DNA from: Gammaproteobacteria bacterium
Lineage (GTDB): Bacteria > Pseudomonadota > Gammaproteobacteria > UBA5335 > SLRW01
Direction: 5' to 3'
DNA length: 6,734 nucleotides
Assembly (NCBI GenBank): GCA_007134115.1
Contig: SLLK01000010.1
Span: forward strand, 1 to 6,734
Part shown: positions 1-6,287 of the stretch, piece by piece
Numbering within the stretch: the first letter of the stretch is position 1
Layout of the letters: each line of letters opens with the position of its first letter
Program-made: the position numbers and the translations under genes
The notes under the pieces: generated by a model
Database searches by the model: none
Told to the model about the DNA's origin: nothing
What the model saw: the letters and a program-made list of their open reading frames with translations, nothing else

Positions 1-974
1 CCGAGAATCGCCAGCGGCGTGAACAGCGCCAGCCCCAGAATCATGTAGCCGATCTGGCTGACAATGTGAAAGGACAGAATACGACGGAACTCGAACTGCG
101 CCGCCGCGCCCAACACGCCGGTCACCATGGTCAGCCCGGCCATCCACAGCAACACCTGATGCGTGTAGCCCACATCACCATCAAAGACCAGCGTGAACAT
201 GCGGAACAGCGCGTACACCCCGACCTTGGTCAACAGCCCGGCGAACAGCGCCGACACCGCCACCGGCGGCGTGTGGTAGGAAGCCGGCAGCCAGAAGAAC
301 AAGGGGAACGCTGCCGCCTTGATCCCGAAGGACACCATGAAGAGCATGGCAATCACCGTCACCAGTCCTTCGTGTTCGGTGTCCTGCAGCTTGAGCGCAA
401 TATCGGCCATATTGAGCGTGCCTACCATGCCGTAGAGCAGGCCCACTGCAGTCAGGAATATGGCCGATGAAAACAGGTTAATGGTGACGTACTTGATGGC
501 CCCTTCCATCTGCGCGCGCTCGCCACCCAGCACCAGCAGGGCAAACGAAGCCACCAGCATCACCTCGAACCAGACGTAGAGGTTGAAGATGTCACCGGTC
601 AGGAATGAACCGCATACGCCGGCCAGCAAAAGATGCAGCAGGGGGTAGTAACCGAAGTGCTCATGACCCCGGCTCACCGTCGCCAGCGAATACAACGCCA
701 CGGCAAAGCCCATGATGCCCGCCAGCACCACCATGATCGCGGCCAGCAGATCAGACACCAGTACGATACCGAAGGGTGCGGCCCAGTCACCAAAGGCCAT
801 GACCAGTACATCGGCCTGCCAGGTGGCCCACAACAGGGCGATGCTGATCAGCAACAGGGCGCCGGTACCCAGCACACTGATGACGCGCTGCGCCAGGGGC
901 GAACGCCACAGGGCCAGCGACAACGCGCCCAGTACAAGGGGCAGCAGGACCGGAAGGGCAACCAGTATAGTCAT
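1..974 (-). CDS. mrpD: Na+/H+ antiporter subunit MrpD, partial (3' end missing)
   Basis: Large membrane subunit of the Mrp (Mnh/Sha/Pha) cation/proton antiporter, homologous to the NuoL/M/N proton-pumping subunits of complex I; it is thought to form one of the ion-translocating channels in the cytoplasmic membrane. 324 full codons are visible; the family is usually about 500 residues, so the C-terminal third lies beyond the left edge. The translation is hydrophobic throughout. The conserved membrane glutamate is at residue 137 in NLYVWFEVML, and the conserved lysine at 219 in FGIKAAAFPLFFWLP; a second conserved lysine lies in LTKVGVYALF. The ATG at 974 overlaps the mrpC stop (ATGA), with an AAGGGA ribosome binding site 8 bases upstream inside mrpC. 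Being NuoL/M/N-like it could be confused with NuoM or MrpA, but its position after mrpC and its residue spacing fit MrpD. Confidence 0.96.
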   Translation of the reverse strand, partial: MTILVALPVLLPLVLGALSLALWRSPLAQRVISVLGTGALLLISIALLWATWQADVLVMAFGDWAAPFGIVLVSDLLAAIMVVLAGIMGFAVALYSLATVSRGHEHFGYYPLLHLLLAGVCGSFLTGDIFNLYVWFEVMLVASFALLVLGGERAQMEGAIKYVTINLFSSAIFLTAVGLLYGMVGTLNMADIALKLQDTEHEGLVTVIAMLFMVSFGIKAAAFPLFFWLPASYHTPPVAVSALFAGLLTKVGVYALFRMFTLVFDGDVGYTHQVLLWMAGLTMVTGVLGAAAQFEFRRILSFHIVSQIGYMILGLALFTPLAIL

Positions 975-1315
975 GTATCGGTTCCCTTCATCTCATCCAG
1001 GTCTTCTTCACCCACCACCTGATAGGCGCGGTTGATCAGCACCACGGCGAACGCCAGCACACCGAAGCTGATCACGATGGCGGTCAGGATCAGCGCCTGC
1101 GGCAGCGGATCGGCCATCACTTCGGGAATAGCGCCGCCCTCACCGATCAACGGTGGCGCGCCACGCGTCAGTCCACTAACCGTGAAGATCAGCAGATTGG
1201 CGGCATTGCTCAGCAGCAATAGCCCGATCACGAGTTTGACGATGCTGCGCCGCAGCATCATGTAAACGGCCGCGGCGTACAGTCCGCCCACTACGTATGC
1301 AAGTAACGGCTCCAT
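971..1315 (-). CDS. mrpC: Na+/H+ antiporter subunit MrpC
   Basis: Small NuoK-like membrane subunit of the Mrp antiporter, 114 residues, the normal family length. Three hydrophobic segments can be seen at about residues 4-20, 26-48 and 72-95, with a glycine/proline-rich loop between the second and third. The family signatures are LLLLSNAANLLIF (about 33-44) and DPLPQALILTAIVI (69-82); the latter is among the most conserved stretches of MrpC. The C-terminus is short, acidic and cytoplasmic in character (GEEDLDEMKGTDT). The ATG at 1315 shares one base with the mrpB stop (TGATG), and a GGAGG sequence lies about 10 bases upstream inside mrpB; its own stop overlaps the mrpD start by 4 bases. Translation of B, C and D is therefore probably coupled. 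Confidence 0.97.
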   Translation of the reverse strand: MEPLLAYVVGGLYAAAVYMMLRRSIVKLVIGLLLLSNAANLLIFTVSGLTRGAPPLIGEGGAIPEVMADPLPQALILTAIVISFGVLAFAVVLINRAYQVVGEEDLDEMKGTDT

Positions 1316-1740
1316 CAGTCCTGTGCCTCCGCCAGTGACATAACAATGGCCATCACCGAACCCAGCACCACCAGGTAAACGCCGATATCAAACACCAGCG
1401 GCGTACTGAGCTTGAGCTCACCCACCGCCGGCACCTCCAGTATCAACCACTGGCCGGTGAAAAACGCCTGACCGAAGAACACCGCAGGCACCCCGCTGAG
1501 CGCGGCTAACACCAACCCCACACCCACCAGGGTGCGCGGATCAGCACGCAGCATGGTGCGTACTGTGTCCACATCAAAGGCGAACAGATAGACCACAAAG
1601 GCGCAGCCGGCCACCAGCCCGGCAATGAAGCCGCCGCCGGGCAGATCATGCCCACGCAGCAGCAGGAACACCGAGAACACCAGCAGCAGAGGCAGCAGCA
1701 ACCGCGCCGCAGTGCGCAGAATCAGCGAGTAGGAGTTCAC
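1315..1740 (-). CDS. mrpB: Na+/H+ antiporter subunit MrpB
   Basis: Small membrane subunit of the Mrp antiporter, 141 residues, typical of stand-alone MrpB. The family hallmark GHDLPGGGFIAGLV is at residues 30-43, just after the first hydrophobic helix (about 9-28). Further membrane segments follow at about 40-56, 71-94 and 113-136. The start is GTG at 1740, chosen because a strong GGGAGGTG ribosome binding site sits 7 bases upstream and no other in-frame start fits the N-terminal pattern RTAARLLLPLLLVFSVFLL. The GTG overlaps the mrpA stop by 4 bases (GTGA). In many proteobacteria this subunit is fused to the MrpA C-terminus; here it is a separate gene, as in Bacillus and Vibrio. Confidence 0.96.
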   Translation of the reverse strand: MNSYSLILRTAARLLLPLLLVFSVFLLLRGHDLPGGGFIAGLVAGCAFVVYLFAFDVDTVRTMLRADPRTLVGVGLVLAALSGVPAVFFGQAFFTGQWLILEVPAVGELKLSTPLVFDIGVYLVVLGSVMAIVMSLAEAQD

Positions 1741-4046
1741 TGTTTCGCACCTCCCGCCGGCGCACGGAAGTTCATCATGGCAAATACACCGATAGCGGCC
1801 AGCGCCAGCACGTAGATCTCGCCCAGCGTATCCAGGGCACGGAAATCAACCAGAATCACGTTGACCACGTTGCGCCCGAAAGCCTCGGGATAGCTCACAT
1901 CCACAAAATAGGTGGAAATGGTTTCCTGAATTTGCACATCGATGGCGGTGAGCATGAGCAAAGTCATCAGACCGCCGAAGGCCAACGCCACAGTGACATC
2001 GCGCAGCCGCGCCAGAGGTCCGGTGATGCGGGAAAAATTGGGCAACTTGAACAGCGCCAGCACCAGCAGAATCACGGTCAGCGTTTCCACCAGCACCTGC
2101 GTGATAGACAGGTCGGGCGCGCTGAACAACACATAGACCAGCGCCACACCGAAACCGAGCACACCCATGGCCGCTACCGCCGCCAGCTTGGAACGCAGCA
2201 CGCAGGCGGCAATTGCGGCCGTGACCAGCACAGCAGCGATGACTGCTTCGTGAGCACGCACATCGGTGAAATCGGGCGGGGCCAGATGAATTCCGTAGCG
2301 GGTGAGCAGCGTATAGCCGACCACCGCCACCGTAGTCAGCATGATAGTGAGCAGGTAGTGCCGCATATAGCCGTTCTGCAGCACGCGCGTCTGCCAGGCG
2401 GCCAGCGCGTTGAGCCCGTCCATGGTGCGTTCGTAACCGCGCTCCGGGCCCCAGTGATTGAAGTTCAGCGGCCCATTGAACAGCTCACGCAAACGATCCC
2501 ACAGCAGGTAGAGCACAATACCGGCAGCGACGCTGAAGGCGCTGAGTATTAGCGGCACATTGATACCGTGCCACAGCGACAAATACATACCGGTGGGCTC
2601 GCCATACACCGAGGCCGCAGCGGCCGAGACCAGCGAACCACCCGGCAGCCATGGCAACACACCGAATACCAGGCTCAGCGTGGCCAGCACAGCCGGCCCG
2701 ATCACCATCGATGGCGGCGCCTCATGCGGCTTTTTCGGGGTGTCCACCGGAGCGCCGAAGAACGGTCGCACAATCACGATGGCGGCCACCGCCACCACCA
2801 GCATCGCCGATACCACCGCGAGTACACCAATCAGGCGGGCAGCGTAATGTGCTTCCAGTACCGCCTCGAACATCAGCTCCTTGGCGACGAAACCGAACAG
2901 CGGCGGCAACCCGGCCAGAGACAGCCCGGCAATGACTGCAAACACGGCGGTCACCGGCATGCTGCGGCGCAGGCCGCCCAGCCGGAGAATGTCCTTGGTG
3001 CCCGTCTCATGATCGATAGCGCCGGCAATCATGAACAGCGCGCCCTTGTACAGCGAGTGCGCCAGCAGAAAAGCCATCGCCGCCATGGCCGCCGTGGCCG
3101 TGCCAATGCCGATCAGCATGGTCAGCGTGCCCAGCGCCATCACGGTGGAATATGCCAGCACCCGCTTGATGCCGGTACTGCGATAGGCCATCCACACGCC
3201 GGTGAGCATGGTCAGGCCACCGAATACGGTGAGCAGGGTCATCCACAACTCGGTGCCACCGAGCGTGGGATTCAGGCGCGCCAGCAGGTAGACGCCGGCC
3301 TTGACCATGGTGGCCGAGTGCAGGTAGGCGCTGACCGGAGTCGGCGCGGCCATGGCGTTGGGCAACCAGAAATGAAACGGCACCTGCGCCGACTTGGTGA
3401 ACGCCCCCGCCAGCACCAGCAACACCATGGCCAGATACCAGGGGTGCTCGCGCAGCACCTCGCCCTCACCCAGCAGCTCCGACAGTTCGTAACTGCCCCC
3501 CACCACGGCCATCATCACCAGCCCGGCGAGCAGCGCCAGCCCGCCGCCGACCGTGACCAGCAGCCCCTGCAACGCGCAGCGGCGCGCCTCCTTGTCTTCG
3601 TGATTGAAGCCGATCAACAGATAGGAGGTGATACTGGTCAACTCCCAGAAGACGAACAGCGTGATCACATTGTCGGACAGCACCAGGCCCAGCATGGAAG
3701 CCATGAAGGCCAGGATCAGCACATAGAAGCGACCGAGGTAGGCATGCCCGGCGAGATAACCACCGGCGTAGATCACGATGAAGGTGCCGATCACGCTGAT
3801 CAGCAGGGCAAACAACAGGCTCAGCCCGTCGACCAGAAACGACATCTGTATATCGAGGCCGGGGAACCACGGGTAGGCGATGACGTGGGTCTCGCCGCCG
3901 GCCACCGAGGGAACGAAGCCGGCGAAATACACCGACAGGGCGGCCGGCAACAGCGCCAGCACCCAGCCCGAGCGGGCGCGGAACATACCGTGCACCCAGG
4001 GGGCCAGCGCAGCAAGAGCAAAGCCGGACAAAACCGCTGTCAGCAT
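1737..4046 (-). CDS. mrpA: Na+/H+ antiporter subunit MrpA
   Basis: Largest subunit of the Mrp antiporter, 769 residues, a normal length for unfused MrpA. The N-terminal two thirds are a NuoL-like proton-translocating module: the quinone-oxidoreductase motif region begins near residue 125, with the buried glutamate E135 (LFVFWELTSITSYLLIGF), K218 in FTKSAQVPFHFWLPNAM, K249 in SATMVKAGVYLLARL, and the helix with K334 (AHSLYKGALFMIAGA). A soluble proline-rich loop occupies about 431-446. The C-terminus holds the MbhD/DUF4040-like region (about 598-668, with LFSAPDLSITQVLVETLTV) and the MbhE-like region (about 684-760, with NVVNVILVDFRALDTLGE). It acts in the cytoplasmic membrane with MrpB-G to exchange Na+ for H+. 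ATG at 4046 follows AGGAAA by 10 bases. It is the first gene of the operon. Confidence 0.97.
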   Translation of the reverse strand: MLTAVLSGFALAALAPWVHGMFRARSGWVLALLPAALSVYFAGFVPSVAGGETHVIAYPWFPGLDIQMSFLVDGLSLLFALLISVIGTFIVIYAGGYLAGHAYLGRFYVLILAFMASMLGLVLSDNVITLFVFWELTSITSYLLIGFNHEDKEARRCALQGLLVTVGGGLALLAGLVMMAVVGGSYELSELLGEGEVLREHPWYLAMVLLVLAGAFTKSAQVPFHFWLPNAMAAPTPVSAYLHSATMVKAGVYLLARLNPTLGGTELWMTLLTVFGGLTMLTGVWMAYRSTGIKRVLAYSTVMALGTLTMLIGIGTATAAMAAMAFLLAHSLYKGALFMIAGAIDHETGTKDILRLGGLRRSMPVTAVFAVIAGLSLAGLPPLFGFVAKELMFEAVLEAHYAARLIGVLAVVSAMLVVAVAAIVIVRPFFGAPVDTPKKPHEAPPSMVIGPAVLATLSLVFGVLPWLPGGSLVSAAAASVYGEPTGMYLSLWHGINVPLILSAFSVAAGIVLYLLWDRLRELFNGPLNFNHWGPERGYERTMDGLNALAAWQTRVLQNGYMRHYLLTIMLTTVAVVGYTLLTRYGIHLAPPDFTDVRAHEAVIAAVLVTAAIAACVLRSKLAAVAAMGVLGFGVALVYVLFSAPDLSITQVLVETLTVILLVLALFKLPNFSRITGPLARLRDVTVALAFGGLMTLLMLTAIDVQIQETISTYFVDVSYPEAFGRNVVNVILVDFRALDTLGEIYVLALAAIGVFAMMNFRAPAGGAKQ

Positions 4047-4082
4047 GATTGCAAGCTTTCCTGAATCGGGTCCGGGCTATGC

Positions 4083-4111
4083 CTGCCGCCGGCCCGACGG
4101 GGGCGCGGCAG
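4083..4111 (-). other. Second potential hairpin in the mrpA leader
   Basis: An outer stem CTGCCG/CGGCAG (4083-4088 with 4106-4111) encloses an inner stem GCCC/GGGC (4092-4095 with 4101-4104) around a five-base loop. It ends about 36 bases before the mrpA start codon. It could shape translation of the leader or be chance pairing in GC-rich DNA. No known riboswitch consensus was recognised. Confidence 0.3.
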
Positions 4112-4177
4112 AGCCGGAGGCCAGAAACGATGAGTCCGTCACACCTTGCCACCAAAAGGCCTGAGGAGCGCCACAAG

Positions 4178-4213
4178 GGCCGGACCGACGACCACGCCCG
4201 GGCGTGACCGGCC
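4178..4213 (-). promoter_or_regulatory. Inverted repeats at the predicted transcription start of mrp
   Basis: A perfect 14-base palindrome, CACGCCCGGGCGTG (4193-4206), lies inside a second inverted repeat, GGCCGG (4178-4183) with CCGGCC (4208-4213). If the promoter at 4218-4246 is right, the block covers roughly +1 to +34, a place where a repressor operator or a stable 5' hairpin would act. There is no T-tract on the minus strand after it, so it is not an ordinary Rho-independent terminator for dnaQ. The function is unknown. Confidence 0.4.
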
Positions 4214-4217
4214 CCGG

Positions 4218-4246
4218 AGAATAGCCAAGGGCCTGTTGAAAATCAA
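4218..4246 (-). promoter_or_regulatory. Candidate sigma-70 promoter for the mrp operon
   Basis: Read on the minus strand, TTGATT (4246-4241) is followed after exactly 17 bases by TATTCT (4223-4218). Each hexamer matches four of six consensus positions. Transcription would start near 4211, giving mrpA a leader of about 165 bases. It lies downstream of dnaQ and no terminator separates the two genes, so mrp may also receive read-through transcription. The call is by eye only. Confidence 0.5.
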
Positions 4247-4278
4247 GGAAGCAACGCCGGACTTGAGGAAACGCTGAC

Positions 4279-4995
4279 TCAATCCGGGGGCCACAGGCAC
4301 CGGCCGGCTGACTGCGCCATCTGCTCCAGATAGCGCGCGTGATCGCCGGCCTCCTCCTCGCTGGCACGAATCACCCGGCGCGGCTGCTCGGCCTCGGCTA
4401 CCGGGCGCCGCCCTGCGGCATGGCGCTGCTCGCCACCATCACCATTGGTCACACTGTCACCGGCAAACAGCGCGACCTGACCGCCGGTCATCGCCAGATA
4501 CACATCGGCCAGAATCTCGGCATCAAGCAACGCGCCATGCAGCTGGCGCTGGGTATTGTCTATACCGTAACGCTGGCACAACGCATCCAGACTGTTGCGT
4601 TGCCCCGGGTGCAGCCGGCGCGCCAGTTCCAGCGTATCGAGCACCTGGCAGCACTCACCGATATCGGCCGGCGCCTGCGTCAGCCGCGCGAGCTCGGCAT
4701 TGATAAAACCGACATCGAACGGTGCATTGTGAATAATCAGCTCGCCGCCATTCACGAAGGCCAGGAAGTCATCACTGATCTCACTGAACACCGGATTGTG
4801 GCGCAAATCCTCCAGCGTCATGCCGTGGACTTCGGCCGCACCCTCGTCCACCTCGCGCTGCGGATTGATGTACTGGTGAAAACGTTGCCCGGTCAACCGC
4901 CGGTTCACCATCTCCACACAGCCAATTTCGATGATGCGATGCCCGCCCGCCGGATCCAGCCCGGTGGTTTCAGTATCAAGCACAATCTGGCGCAT
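4279..4995 (-). CDS. dnaQ: DNA polymerase III epsilon subunit, 3'-5' proofreading exonuclease
   Basis: Removes mismatched 3' nucleotides during chromosome replication as part of the polymerase III core, bound to alpha (DnaE). 238 residues, against about 243 in E. coli. DEDDh exonuclease fold: D7 and E9 in VLDTETTG, D94 in HNAPFDVGFIN, H153 and D158 in HGALLDAEILADVY. After the exonuclease domain comes the peptide QVALF (residues 173-177), at the place of the E. coli clamp-binding motif, then a low-complexity linker of about 30 residues and an alpha-binding tail ending in CLW, as in E. coli. The start at ATG 4995 is preferred because the protein then begins MRQIVLDTETTG like its homologues. 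GTG codons at 5007 and 5004 would add four or three residues. The ribosome binding site is weak (GGTGA). It lies 26 bases after rnhA on the same strand and is probably co-transcribed with it. Confidence 0.96.
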   Translation of the reverse strand: MRQIVLDTETTGLDPAGGHRIIEIGCVEMVNRRLTGQRFHQYINPQREVDEGAAEVHGMTLEDLRHNPVFSEISDDFLAFVNGGELIIHNAPFDVGFINAELARLTQAPADIGECCQVLDTLELARRLHPGQRNSLDALCQRYGIDNTQRQLHGALLDAEILADVYLAMTGGQVALFAGDSVTNGDGGEQRHAAGRRPVAEAEQPRRVIRASEEEAGDHARYLEQMAQSAGRCLWPPD

Positions 4996-4997
4996 TG

Positions 4998-5032
4998 CAT
5001 TCACCACTCACTGTTGACCGTTCACCGTTGAC
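4998..5032. repeat. Heptamer tandem repeat at the rnhA/dnaQ junction
   Basis: Five consecutive 7-base units can be read on the plus strand: CATTCAC, CACTCAC, TGTTGAC, CGTTCAC and CGTTGAC. The three rightmost fit the consensus YGTTSAC; the first two are more diverged. On the minus strand the units read GTSAACG. The repeat supplies the last codons and the stop (TGA at 5024-5022) of rnhA, and it contains the alternative GTG starts and an out-of-frame ATG (5000-4998) just ahead of dnaQ. Confidence 0.65.
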
Positions 5033-5471
5033 TTGCCCCCATCTCATCAATCCCCCGATTCGCCAACTGGTCCGCCAGTTCATTGCCGGCATTGCCGGTG
5101 TGTCCACGCACCCACTGCCAGTTGATCCGGTGCTGTTGCGCCAGTTCATCCAGGCGTCGCCACAGATCTGCATTCTTTACCGGTTTCCCGGCGGCGGTTT
5201 TCCAGCCCTTGCGCTTCCACGCGGGCAGCCATTGATTGATGCCGTCCTTTACGTAGCGCGAGTCGGTGTACAGGGTCACCTCACAGGAACGCTTGAGCGC
5301 TTCCAGCGCCCGAATCGCCGCCATGAGCTCCATGCGGTTATTGGTGGTGTGCTGCTCACCACCGTGAAGCGTACGCCGCCGACCGGCGCCGTCAAGCACC
5401 ACACCCCAGCCACCCGGCCCCGGATTGCCGCGGCAGGCGCCGTCCGTGTGAATGGTCACCTCAGTACTCAT
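5022..5471 (-). CDS. rnhA: Ribonuclease HI
   Basis: Cytoplasmic endonuclease that cuts the RNA strand of RNA:DNA hybrids, acting on R-loops and RNA primers. 149 residues, typical bacterial length. All catalytic residues fall at the same numbers as in E. coli: D10 (IHTDGACRGNPGPGGWG), E48 (NNRMELMAAI), D70 (LYTDSRYV), H124 (VRGHTGNAGNE) and D134 (ELADQLAN). The basic, tryptophan-rich handle region is present at about 81-95 (WLPAWKRKGW). The start at ATG 5471 is set by homology and by a strong GGGAGGA ribosome binding site 5 bases upstream; the open frame continues upstream to 5645 but that part does not resemble the family. The start overlaps the stop of the methyltransferase-like gene by 4 bases (ATGA). 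The last codons (SQR and stop) come from a heptamer repeat. Confidence 0.98.
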   Translation of the reverse strand: MSTEVTIHTDGACRGNPGPGGWGVVLDGAGRRRTLHGGEQHTTNNRMELMAAIRALEALKRSCEVTLYTDSRYVKDGINQWLPAWKRKGWKTAAGKPVKNADLWRRLDELAQQHRINWQWVRGHTGNAGNELADQLANRGIDEMGASQR

Positions 5472-6175
5472 CCCGTTCCTCCCGTCACCACATCTCCCGC
5501 GAGCTCGCGAACGGGCCTGTTCCAGCGCACACCCACCGGCGTCATCGCGATCACCCTCTTGCGCGCCAGCAGCGCAAAGCCACCGGCCAGCCACGCCATG
5601 TGCCAGCCACCCATACGGTCGAGCGGGGCCAGCCGTTGCAACCATCGCTCACTGGATACGGGCGGCCGATACAGCAACCGTCGGTGCGCCAGCACATCAT
5701 AGCCGGCTTGCGCCAGGCGCCGCCGCAACACAGCGGCCGCCGGAGGGCGCCGGGGCAGACGTGACGACCAGGGTGACACCGGGCGCGTACCGAACACCAG
5801 CAGGCAGCCTTCGGGCATCAGAACCCGATCCGTCTCTGCCAGCACCGGCTCGAAGTCGGCGCAATGATCCAGCGTCCAGGGCAACACCACCAGCGCCATA
5901 CTTTCGGTAGCCAGTGGCACGCTGGCCACATCAGCGTGCAAGTCGCCCGCCCCGGCCGCGCGCATCAGATACATGCGACTGAGCGCCAGCCTGTCGCGCA
6001 CATGCGCCGACAATCGCCTGCCGCCCACCTGCAAGCCGAACATGCCGCCGAGGTGCTCGCTGAACAGGCGCACCCAGTGTTCGGTCTGGCGCCAGCGATA
6101 ATGCTCGGCCGGGGATTCGGCGGCTGCACCCCGGTTCGTCATGCTGGCCATCACGGCTGGCACGGGTCGTGGCAT
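5468..6175 (-). CDS. YafS-like protein with SAM-dependent methyltransferase fold
   Basis: 235 residues, probably cytoplasmic. It resembles E. coli YafS, the class I methyltransferase-like protein encoded between gloB and rnhA; substrate and reaction are unknown. Visible landmarks are DLHADVASVPLATESMALVVLPWTLDHCAD (78-107), which corresponds to the acidic-loop region after strand 4, and ETDRVLMPEGCLLVFGTRPVSPW (114-136), the usual post-motif region of the fold. The glycine-rich motif I is not evident: the expected place has only GLQVGG (47-52). The last 40 residues or so are basic. ATG 6175 is supported by GGGAGA 8 bases upstream; in-frame ATGs at codons 9 and 12 are weaker choices. It probably heads a transcript with rnhA, whose start it overlaps. 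Confidence 0.85.
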   Translation of the reverse strand: MPRPVPAVMASMTNRGAAAESPAEHYRWRQTEHWVRLFSEHLGGMFGLQVGGRRLSAHVRDRLALSRMYLMRAAGAGDLHADVASVPLATESMALVVLPWTLDHCADFEPVLAETDRVLMPEGCLLVFGTRPVSPWSSRLPRRPPAAAVLRRRLAQAGYDVLAHRRLLYRPPVSSERWLQRLAPLDRMGGWHMAWLAGGFALLARKRVIAMTPVGVRWNRPVRELAGDVVTGGTG

Positions 6176-6208
6176 GGCGCGAATCTCCCGGGCACCCTGG
6201 CTGGGGCT

Positions 6209-6237
6209 ATGTTAGCAGACAGCCGCCCGCCGATCAG
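6209..6237 (-). promoter_or_regulatory. Candidate promoter for the methyltransferase-rnhA-dnaQ transcript
   Basis: On the minus strand an extended -10 element, TGC-TAACAT, ends at 6209 (TAACAT at 6214-6209). A poor -35 (CTGATC, 6237-6232) lies 17 bases upstream. Transcription would begin near 6202, about 27 bases before the start codon at 6175. The -10 is part of a symmetric sequence that could also serve the opposite strand. Confidence 0.4.
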
Positions 6238-6287
6238 GGGGTCACGCCAGTATTGACGCCTCCGCCGGCGCCTGCGAGCATGACCGC

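Noticed and set aside
1154..1165. 12-base palindrome GTGGCGCGCCAC inside mrpC
   Set aside because: It lies in coding sequence for a conserved loop in a GC-rich genome; nothing suggests it is more than chance.
1932..2552. Plus-strand open frame (206 codons) opposite mrpA
   Set aside because: Same Gln/His-rich antisense composition and no recognisable motif.
2568..4064. Long plus-strand open frame (498 codons) opposite mrpA
   Set aside because: Its product is a low-complexity Gln/His/Arg-rich chain with no domain, as expected of the antisense of a GC-rich membrane-protein gene. The minus-strand MrpA is fully supported by motifs.
3466..4176. Minus-strand open frame (236 codons) overlapping the mrpA start in another frame
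   Set aside because: An Arg/Cys-rich frame-shifted shadow of mrpA; it covers the leader but has no ribosome binding site or domain.
4178..4213. Rho-independent terminator after dnaQ
   Set aside because: The stem is strong but no T-tract follows on the minus strand, and it lies downstream of a promoter candidate.
4339..5031. Plus-strand open frame (230 codons) opposite dnaQ
   Set aside because: Antisense shadow; DnaQ on the minus strand has all five catalytic residues.
5472..5645. 58-codon N-terminal extension of rnhA
   Set aside because: It overlaps the methyltransferase gene, does not resemble RNase HI, and a strong ribosome binding site lies right before ATG 5471.
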